Of a DNA stretch of 64,000 nt, positions 23,501 to 35,000 are shown one piece after another. Origin of the DNA: Amphiura filiformis (Eukaryota; Echinodermata; Ophiuroidea; Amphilepidida; Amphiuridae). The position numbers and the translations under genes are program-made. Position 1 is the stretch's first letter. Every line of letters starts with the position of its first letter. The stretch is taken from NCBI RefSeq assembly GCF_039555335.1, contig NC_092629.1:2675935-2739934 (forward strand), in the 5' to 3' direction. The notes below the pieces were generated by a model, which saw only the letters and a list, made by a program, of their open reading frames with translations, searched no databases and had not been told where the DNA came from.

Positions 23501-26500
23501 AAATAACAGCCCGTTGAGTTCAATGAACTACGCCCCGAAACCGATGGAGTTGTGCTTTATAAAGAAGCTCTCCCATTGACCTCTATTCAGGTCAGTGAGC
23601 TCTCCATACACAAATGAAGAAGTACAATAGGACAAGGCCAGCACCTATGACCTGCTTAGTGACATGTTATTTTGAAGTCTTCTAAAGCTTAATATCTTGA
23701 AGAGTAGTATTCGTTTGTGCATATGGACTGCGCATTTATGATGCAAAATATTAGTTCTTATATAAAATTACAAATATTGGAATTATGACACACGGTATAG
23801 GTGATATATAAAACGACTAATAAAATCATGTCATCATGGCGTCATGTCAAAGATTCATTATATCCCGTATGTTTGTCTAAATTAATTAATATTTTGAGAA
23901 CAATTTCTACCCCCATTTAATATGTACTCAGGTGGAACCTGACTTTTTTCAATTTTCATTTCTTTTTATGTAACAAATTCAGGTTTTTCCATTGCGCGGG
24001 GTCGCCGGCAATACAAATTTAGGCTAACATTAAATAAACGCGGAATTAAGAATAGGCGTTTCTAGTACATACAGCGTCTGACTCTACCTGAGGACCTAGC
24101 CTGAGTCCCATGGGCTCCAAGAATGGCTCTCCATACACAAATGAACAAATACAATGAAGGGTCGCCATTGCTCTCCATACACAAATGAACAAATACAATG
24201 GAGAGTCCGACTGCCATGCAAATGAGCCAAGTGTCCTCTCAAGGTATGCTCTGTGCATGCAATCTCAAAATCAATCGATTGAGATGACCAGTCCCAGTTA
24301 CATAACAGATGCGGTTAAATGATGGGCGGGGTTACCAACCATATTTGGAGTTATTACGTTGTCATTAACTGAGTTGGTTCAGGTCACTGCTTATGGTAAT
24401 TCGAGTGCGCTGCTGGGGGTAGCCAACGAATTTATAAGGACCAACGCCTGACGGCGTTGATTGTAGTGCTAAATATTGCGTTGGTCCTGTATGGACTAGT
24501 CTATAGCGGCATAAATCTAAATATATAAATGCATTTTATTCTGTTTCCTATTTTCTATGTAATTTCCTTCATTGCTCTTAAGCTCAGTCCTCTTTATGGG
24601 GCTAATTTATAGTTTAACCTTGATCGCTATTAAAAATACAGTTTAACCATGATTTTGTTTTAATCTAGTTAACAATTTTATCATCTTCTACAGACCCTAA
24701 CGGAAGATAGCCACGGAGGACCAGACTTCCTTAGATCGGGAGTACTCAGTCTCTGGGGTAAGAGTGCTATATTTATGTGATTTTAATACTGAGCAAGTAT
24801 GCGGCTGTCGAATTTGCAAACCATGGGTAACCCCCGAATGCGAGCAGTCAACGCAGTGGTATCCATTACTTACAAAACGAATTGCGACATTTCAATGAAA
24901 CAAGTTAATCAAATTGACCAATTCATGCTTATTGATAATTTGGTGGACAATAAACATGAACCTAAATGTTATTAAACTTGAACTTGGAGCAAGTTATTAA
25001 AGCCGTAATGTACGATTTCCGTCACATTTTAATCTTGTTATTCCTCACTCAAAATGCTGAAATAATTTTAGTAATAACTGCTGGGAAGGGTTTCTGTCCA
25101 TTTTAAGCTTAATTATAACTTTATGTTAAAATCGCTCTCAGGACTGTTGAACTACTAACATATAGGCATAAGTTGGGAAATGCGAAAACATTACAAATAT
25201 GCCAAAAAATCAGGTTTGAAAACAAATTAACTAATTTTATTACATTTTGGCTTCAAGAAAACTATTTTGTGCAAAAAAAAATGGTTGTCTAATTTAAGGA
25301 GTTATCTGATATTGTCAAAACAAACCAGCTTGTCTGATAACTACGGATAACTATATCAACCCAATTCAATTAATCTGCTCTTTTGTAATTATTGGTATAA
25401 GGTGGATCTCCCGCTAACCTATGTACTGGCAATGCCTGGTGGGGTTGTGAGAGAGCCGGCACTACGGATAACTATATCAACCCAATTCAATGAATCTGCT
25501 CTTTTGTAATTATTGGTATTAGGTGGATCTCCCGCTAACCTATGTACTGGCAATGCCTGGTGGGGTTGTGAGAGAGCCGGCACTACGGATAACTATATCA
25601 ACCCAATTCAATTAATCTGCTCTTTTGTAATTATTGGTATTAGGTGGATCTCTCGCTAACCTATGTACTGGCAATGCCTGGTGGGGTTGTGAGAGAGCCG
25701 GTACTACGGATAACTATATCAACCCAATTCAATTAATCTGCTCTTTTGTAATTATTGGTATTAGGTGGATCTCCCGCTAACCTATGTACTGGCAATGCCT
25801 GGTGGGGTTGTGAGAGAGCCGGTACTACGGATAACTATATCAACCCAATTCAATTAATCTGCTCTTTTGTAATTATTGGTATTAGGTGGATCTCCCGCTA
25901 ACCTATGTACTGGCAATGCCTGGTGGGGTTGTGAGAGAGCCGGTACTACGGATAACTATATCAACCCAATTCAATTAATCTGCTCTTTTGTAATTATTGC
26001 TATTAGGTGGATCTCCCGCTAACCTATGTACTGGCAATGCCTGGTGGGGTTGTGAGAGAGCCGGCACCACGGATAACTATATCAACCCAATTCAATTAAT
26101 CTGCTCTTTTGTAATTATTGGTATTAGGTGGATCTCCCGCTAACCTATGTACTGGCAATGCCTGGTGGGGTTGTGAGAGAGCCGGTACTACGGATAACTA
26201 TATCAACCCAATTCAATTAATCTGCTCTTTTGTAATTATTGGTATCTCGGTGGTCTCCCGCTACCCTATGTACTGGCAATGCCTGGTGGGGTTGTGAGAG
26301 AGCCGGTACTACGGATAACTATATCAACCCAATTCAATTAATCTGCTCTTTTGTAATTATTGGTATAAGGTGGATCTCCCGCTAACTTATGTACTGGCAA
26401 TGCATGGTGGGGTTGTGAGAGAACCGGTACCACGGATAACTATATCAACCCAATTCAATCTGCTCGTCTAAGGACTGTCAACTCACTTGGTTTCACCTAC

Positions 26501-26645
26501 GGTAAAGTCGAGGTATCGGCTAAGATGCCTGTTGGAGATTGGTTATGGCCAGGTAAACTAAGAAAATATTAAAATACCGCGCATAAATATTATTCCCAGC
26601 CAATTTCTAATTCATTAGTATTGATCGATCGATCGATCGATCGAT

Positions 26646-26690
<45 letters not shown>

Positions 26691-26724
26691 AATTGATTGT
26701 TTGATTGCTTGCTTGCTTGCTTGC

Positions 26725-26788
<64 letters not shown>

Positions 26789-29700
26789 CATTGATTGATT
26801 CATTCATTCATTGCGTCATCATTGAATCATTAGGTGATAGATAAATTGAATGATTCATTCATTCATTCATTCTTTGCGTAATGTTTAACGTTTAAGCTTT
26901 ATCAAAATGGAGGACTTTCATCAATAGGTTCTACTTAAGGGTACACAATGTTTTGTTGGTCGAAATATGTGTTTGAAAAATAACACTTTGATATTTTGCA
27001 AAAGTTCATTCTACAAATCATATACTTTGCCTGATTTATTGTTGTTAATGAGTTATGCCCTCTTTACAACATAACTCGAGAACCACTGACCCAACAAAAG
27101 TATAATTATCTGTGATATTTGAATTCTTTTACACACGCGCTATGAAATGATCAATGCAATGTTTGCCAAAGTTCACTATGATTGCAAGATGCTGTGAACT
27201 ACCAAATCGCAAAAGTTTAGAATAGTTGCTAACCTTAAAGGTGGGTAACCTGATTGACAATCTCATCCCCACTTTACCTCATCAAAATGCTGATTTTGGT
27301 ATCAGATGAAAGCTCATATTTTTCTCATAAATATATTGAAATTTGGCGTTCCAAATCGGTATATTGCGAAGAAATCATCAACAAACTGCCGAATTTGTCT
27401 CAAACACGGTATACCATATTTGGGACTAATTAGGCATTATTTGATGATATCTTCGGAAATAGACTGAGTTGGAACTTCTCATTCAATATGTTTATGAGAA
27501 CAATAGGGCTTTTCACTTAAAATCAATATATTACATGATCATGATGATTATCAGTAATAAAAACACTGCAGACTACCAATATCAAGCTGTATAAATGTCG
27601 GCAATTTCATTAGGAATTAATCACATTTACAAAAAACATTTACACGTTTTGTTTGTTGTTGTTTTGTTTTTTGGTTTGTTTTTTGGTTTTTTTGCATGAG
27701 TGCTTGAAAGGGATGACATTTTATGTTATACGTAAGTTTTAAAGAATTTGATTTTCCAAACATATCAGGTCACCTTCCCTTAATGTTTGACGTTATTTAG
27801 GTTTTATCAAAATGGAGGACTTCCATCAATAGGTTCTTCTTAAGACTACATGGTGTCAAATAGGCATGATTTTGATTGGGTGTAGCATTGACACTTAATA
27901 TGAAAACTTTCGTTTTATTGATTTTATTATTTATTATTTGTTATTTATTATTTATTATTTATTATTTATTATTTATTATTTATTATTTATTATTTATTAT
28001 TTATTATTTATTATTTTTATTTTATTTATTCTTTATTTGATTCTTTGTTTGTTTATTTTCGTAGCTATTTGGCTGTTACCAGTCGATAACCCATATGGTG
28101 GATGGCCCGCATCAGGTGAAATTGATATTGTAGAAGCCCGTGGTAAGATTGTTAATATTAATTTATTTCTTATTTGTACGAGTCTATTAGATTTCCATTT
28201 TAAATATTAGCAGTCAAATTGTAAGAGCGCAGCCAGGTTGGGAAAGGTCCAAAATAAAGTTCTTTAATCGAAATGTCTAAAATAAATTTGTTAGTATCTT
28301 TAATTGATTAAGGGAAGGGGTATGAACGTTTGGACAGTATTTATTGTGGAACATTAGAGCACATCAGATATATCGAATTGCATTGATTTTTTGAAATTCG
28401 CAATGTAATACACATTTTATGGCAAATCATTAAAAATTGATATTTTTGATATTTAACAGTACTCGAAGTAAACTTTATAAATCTGATGATTTCTAACTAA
28501 AGTGTATGTAGGTGGGATGAAATCCATAAACACCAAAAAAATTTCTGCCAGGCAACCGACCCACCTTTGAAAAATAGGTCTTTTGGGGAAAAAAATCCAT
28601 ATCTTCAATATGAAAGGCCAAAATTTTCAATTGATCGTCGGCTTTTCCTCCCAGCTACATACACTTTAAGACTATATCATTAAATTTGTAAAATTTACTT
28701 CGAGGACTGTTATATCTCCAAAATGTGAAAAATATCAAATTTTAATAATTTGTCATAAAATTTGTATTATATCGTGAATTTTGTAAAATGAAAATTATTT
28801 GATATCAGAAAGACATTCTTCGTATTCAGAATGCAATTCGATAGGTCTGATGTGCTCTCATGTCCCACAAAAAAATGCTGTCGAAACGCTCAAAACGCTC
28901 ATTCCAGTTCCCTTAAGTACTTTAATTGGATGTTAAAATAACGAGCATTGCTTGTTAAATTGATGGCAACATGCATATTCTTGGTTTTATGCAGTTTTCA
29001 AGGCAATTATTGAGAGTTAACCTATTCTGTTGCCTAATTGCCCCAATACACGACACAGGTTTTTAAAATCAAATACTACATTATAAAGAATCATCTTTAT
29101 ACATCATATATAAAGATTTAAGATCATCAGATTATTTTCCCAGGTCGTTTCAATACCGCAGGGAGTGGGTTCTCGATTTTTTTGTTTTTTTTTTTTTTGG
29201 TAGGGGTTTGCGGCTGGTATTTCGAAACCATACCCCATAGCAAATTTGCCCAATTTTGTTATAAATTTCATAAAGTTGGCTGAGCAATTGCCACCTTTTT
29301 CCATTTTTTTTCTTGTTGTTGTAGAAATTTTTTGAAAAAATCACCCCCATCCGGTTCGGAACCAGTTTTTGAAAATTTATACCAAGTTATACCAAACAGC
29401 TTGAAAATGCAAACCAAATGTATCACACTTCCCCGTATCCACCTTTTCTTTAAAGACATCCCCCCGGTTTCGTAACCAACGTCTTCCTCCCCTGTTTTGC
29501 ATCAAGTTTTCAAAAATATTTTCTGAATGAACTTTTTATACCTTTAATATAACCCGGCAGTTAAAAGCTTTCTGTAAAACGTTTAGTGTTTTCAGGGTAT
29601 TGATATCAAACAACGGAAAATAGTGAAAATTAATTTTAAATCAATAGTTTTTGTCATCAATAAAAAACAAACATTCTGGCCCGACCCGACTGGTTTTTGC

Positions 29701-31889
29701 TTATTTGTCCTGAATATCTGTGATTAATAATAATATTCTTATATTATTTTGCTGCTTAAGGTAATCTTCAGCTCACAGACAAAGGTACTTCTGTTGGTGT
29801 GGATCAAGTGGGATCCACGATGCACTGGGGACCATTTTTTTCACTTAATAGCTGGGATAGGACTCACGGCTCAACGTAAGGCGAAAAACAAAAGAAGTTT
29901 TGTCTCTCAAATCCACGCATGCGCATAAGTATGTGAGCGTAGTCCTATAATGCAAATCTTCCAATGATTTGTAGTGTACTAAGCAACCTCATAACGATAT
30001 ATACAAGCATATCCATTTGGTATCGTTTGTCCATGCGTGGATTGCACATATTTCTGAGTGAATTTTCTTTTTTATCCCTTCCAACTTCCAAGGCCAGGAA
30101 ATGTGTTATGGACTCCTTATGTGTTATTTGGAAAGAATGCGCGTGTACCGCGCGAAAATTTTATTGTAACTGCAATTTTGGCCAATATTTTAAATGATTT
30201 TTGATTTTGATAATTGTTTGATCCTCCTATATTGGAAACCCCCCTTTGATGAGGACAATTAAAGCCCCTTAATTTGCTTATTAAAATATTTTATTTGTTT
30301 TCTTTTACGTTCAGCAACTTACAAAATGGCCACTACGGAGAGGCATTTCATCTATACACGCTGGAATGGACTCCTACAGAAATTACGTAGGTCTTATTAA
30401 AAAGTTCCTTTCCAATACTACAGTTTGATCAGCTCGTAATCGGCGGGAATTGTTAGGCTTTTATAACTTCGCCGAAAAGTAGGCCCACATTAAAAGTGTC
30501 ATAGTTGACCTGTCTGGTCTCTATTGTGTGCGTTAAAGAAAACAGACAACGTACCGGACTTGAATGAATAATTTGTGATGTTTTGGTAAGAGGTCACAAG
30601 ACAATTCTCGAAATAAAATATATAGATATTAATCCGCCGATTACGAGCTGATCAAAGTATAGTTTCTAAATTGAGCTAGATCTAATGGATGCTTTAGGTC
30701 AATAGGAACGGCGAAATGCGATAGTCTATTCAATAATAATTATCTCATTCTAATTTGACAGTCATAACCATTACACGGGTACAAATTCAAGTACATATTC
30801 AAAAAAGAACGAAGAGAAAGAGAGAACGGAACAATGCTAAAAGTCAGTAAGAACAATCAATTCCTGTGTCGTACGAATCGTCTATTCTAATACAACAAAT
30901 CAGTCATCGTCATGTCGTAATCCGAGAGTTTGTGTAAAGCAAAGTGACTGCAAAATCTTTTTTTTTCAGACTCGAATCCCCACGCTTGCGCCACTCACCA
31001 AATTCAATTAATTTTATGAATAATCTCATTTTGTTTGCGTTAAAATACTATGAGTATTATTCCCTCCAAATAGCATTCATTCTCCAATGCGCGGATTCTC
31101 TCTGTGAGCTTATAGGTTTGGGATGAATGACCGTCTTACCCGTGTATGTCAACGGCACTGCTTATGTTACACTGATCCACTGGCGTAATTAGCGGGGGGT
31201 AGGTAGGGGCAACGTGCCCCGGGCGCTACCCTTAGGTGGCGCCAAATTGACCAATTCAACATCGATTCTGCGCCCCTCCAAGCGATGAAAGTCAAAAATT
31301 AAGTAGTGATAGGCCTTATTATTTTGTCCAAAATTTCTAGCGCTCCGCGCAAAAATTGTTTCAAAAATTGAGGTGGGGGCATTATGTATCCTTGCACGCC
31401 ACAACCCCTAGCTACGCCACTGCCAGCGTCTAAGATATTCTTGGGTGGGGTAGGGGCGCCAATTTTGTTTCTTGCCCCGGGCGCTACCAACCCTAGTTAC
31501 GCCACTGCACTGATCTGTTGTAAATAATAAATAATATATAAATGTGTTGGCACTGAACCATTCAGAAATATCCAATAAGAGAGCAGCTTAATCATCCATT
31601 CAGTACACAGCTTCAGGAACCAATCAGAGCACAGAAGAAGGCGTTAGTTTCTCATTCCTATTTATTTATTTAGTTATTTATTTATTTATTTATTTATATT
31701 TATGTTTTTGTGATGCTGTTTTGGAAATTATTTAATATTGCTCAAATCTTTGGAACTGGTTGCTCAATTTCGATGGATGTTTCTGCAAAATCCAGTATTG
31801 TAAATGATTTTTACTATCCTATAGGATACTGAAAATTTAAGATTTCCGAGTTCCGACTAATTTTACTTGATCGCATCACATTTATCTAT

Positions 31890-31948
<59 letters not shown>

Positions 31949-31953
31949 TCCAT

Positions 31954-32036
<83 letters not shown>

Positions 32037-35000
32037 TTCATTTAGAATTTCGGTAGATAGCAAAGTTGTCATGCGAGCAGATCCTGGACCTAATGGATTC
32101 TATGACTTTGGAGATTTTGCCAATAGAGCACCCAATACACAGAACCCATGGGAAAACTCACCTAACAAGATGGCACCGTTTGATAGAGAGGTAAACACTA
32201 TGGATACAAGAGCCTCACCCCAATGGCATAGTCCAATAACCTCAATTACATAATCATAATGCAAAATTTGACTTCAAGTTGCAGAGTATGAGTTTTTGTA
32301 CCCAAATCTTCAAAGGTCATTCAATGAATGTACATGTATTAGGGTTTAAGAACTGTTCCCCTGATAGATAAGCATTCACGTAGTGAAAGTAGCTCACAAA
32401 AAAGAGCTATGGATCTATTTTGCTAAATACCCCAAACCTGTACATGGAGCATATTCAAGCTTGCGCGGAGATGAGAGTATGCTGTGCCTTTAAAAAACGA
32501 TAACTCGTCGGTCACATCACATATTGTTTTATACGAAAACATACAAATGCTTTTCACATACAGAGCTTTACAATAATGTTTTTAGATTTATAGCTAAATT
32601 AATTTTCCTCAAATGGGTTTTTTTTATGGAGCAGACTCTTGACATTTTGAATTTTGGTGAATTCTACAAGCCAATCTTTCGAGTAACATTGTGTAACATG
32701 GTATTAAAGTTATAACTCTGTGTATGAAACGAGTTTGTTTAAAATGGTATTAAACTTATATATCGGTCTGTATATGATGTGACCAACGACCTAATACAAA
32801 GAGTAACTAGTCCGTTTTACAAGTCGCCATTGGTTGGATTGTTGACGGAAATCCCTCCTTTGCATATAGATCACCAGAAAATCAATTCTGTAAAAGTTAC
32901 ATTATTATCAAGGATTCTCGAGTAATAATATCCAGCAAACACAAAAACGTTTTAAAAACGTTTTAATAAGTTATATTTTAGCTTTTGGTTTACATAAAAA
33001 CGTTTTAATAACATTAAAATGTCGGGTTATATAAAGATCATGAAAACGTTTTAAAACGTTTTGTATGAAAACACACTCCAACAATATTTTTAAAATGTTT
33101 TCAAAAATGTTATTGTAAACAATTTTTGCAAACATGTTTTGCCAAATATTTTGTCAACATTTAAATAACATTATGTTAAAATATTTGCACCCAGCAAACA
33201 CAGAAATGTTCTTAAAATGTTTTTTTCAAAACGTTTTAATAACATTTAAATGTCGGGTTATTTAAAGGTCATGAAAACGTTTTTAAAACGTTATTGTAAA
33301 TATTTTGGGCAAACATTTTTCGCAAAATATTTTTTCAACCCCAAAATAACATTCTGTTTAGAATGTTTTGTATCATGTTTTCAAAAATGTTTTTGGAATG
33401 TTATTAAAACGTTTTTATACCCTTTATATAACCCGACATTTAAACGTTTTCTGTAAAACATTTTTTGTTTGCTGAGCAGTAGATTATCAAAAAATGATTT
33501 TTAATGTTATGAAAATGTTTTATACCCTTAATATACCCTTTATATAACTCGACATTTAAACGTTTTCTGACAACCTTTTATAACCTTTTGCGAATGATGT
33601 CGAAAACGTTTTGTGTTTGCTGGGATACTATAGGATAAGCCACACGTTTGCGCAAATGAAGTCAGTCAGTCAATACACGATCATGCATGTGATGCCATGA
33701 GCTGTGTAGGAGTGTGAAAGAGGTGATGCATGTTTACGTCATCGTTTCAAAAAAATTAAATTAAAAAACGGCGAACAATTGGTCGTTTCTTTCCATTACT
33801 ATCATATTGTGATAAACCAAGTAGCTGAGAAGTTAGCTCAATATGCTAGGAAAATATTCTCTGCGATGGCCCCATGATGAGACTGGCTAAATAAGCTGTA
33901 TTTGTTGCTGGAAAGGGTCTGAATTAATCTGAATCTTGGAAAAATAGCTCGAAATAGGTTTCCTCTGCCGATGTTAGACTTGATCAAGACGGACTGTCGT
34001 TTGTACTGTATCGGTCTAAATGTACATATTTCGTACATATTTTAGCTCGAAAATCAATATTCTCTCTACTAACACAAAATTTAATGAAAAGGTTATTTCT
34101 TTCCTAAAACAAATACACGTACTTTCAAATTGCGTTACAATCGTATGTGTACTTGCACGTCTGGAACTAAGACTAATTTGCGCACCGAAATGTTCAAGAA
34201 CTGTCAATCATGGACGGAAGCTGTCAAATAAAATACATGATAAGTACTTTTGACTGATAAAGCAGTAACTCGCATCATAGCCGTGCACAAGTATGTAAGT
34301 TTTAGGCTGCGCACCGGATTGCATAGCAACCGGCATAGCAACTGTCAATCAATGTCAATCAAAGTCAATCAAACTGCCGGCGAAGTGACTTCACTTTTTA
34401 TACAGGGATTGAATACGAGTGTCACGGCCCTGGTATTATACAAGCTATATTGTAGAATAAAGTTACTAGTTGGGCAATGTAGTACTGGGCTATTCAAGTT
34501 GAAATCCATATACCCCCTATGGAAGACATGACCTTAATCTTCTACACATTTGAAATACACACTCCCTGTTTGGTAGATTAAGGTCATGTCATCCATAGTG
34601 GTGTATGGATTAGTCCAATAATAGCAAACCTTGTGACATGTATCCTGTACACAGGTAGTCTTCAAATTGGTTCATAATAGACATACAGGTTGGATCAAGA
34701 ATAAGTGCCGCATTGGATTCAGCTATCAGCTTCCCGGATGCGTAATTTCTTTCTGCAACCATAATGGGCCGCAATGCGATAACACATAGTACATACATGA
34801 AATTATACGCCTATGAGGCTAGATATAACACGAGTTTATTACCATTATTATTTCCTCTTACTTAATAAAATAAAAAGAAATCGATAGAATTAAAATGCGA
34901 ACCCACAATCTATGTATCCATAGTCTAATGCCTACACGACTGTGCTATGATTCGTTGTGCCAGAAATGTGTTTGTTTATGATACTTATTGATTACGGAAT

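Noticed and set aside
25340..26459. CRISPR-like array
   Set aside because: Units are directly adjacent, 121 bp, without unique spacers, and each contains exon coding sequence; the genome is eukaryotic.
26607..26807. Open frames of INQS repeats on the minus strand
   Set aside because: Translation of the GATC/GATT microsatellite.
27938..28210. Open frame reading through the 7-bp repeat into exon 6 as a separate 90-residue gene
   Set aside because: The part after the repeat is GH16 exon 6 with a clear acceptor at 28065; the upstream part is microsatellite.
31867..32253. Open frame of LFIY repeats fused to exon 9
   Set aside because: (TTTA)n is open in every frame; the real exon starts at 32046 after TTCATTTAG.
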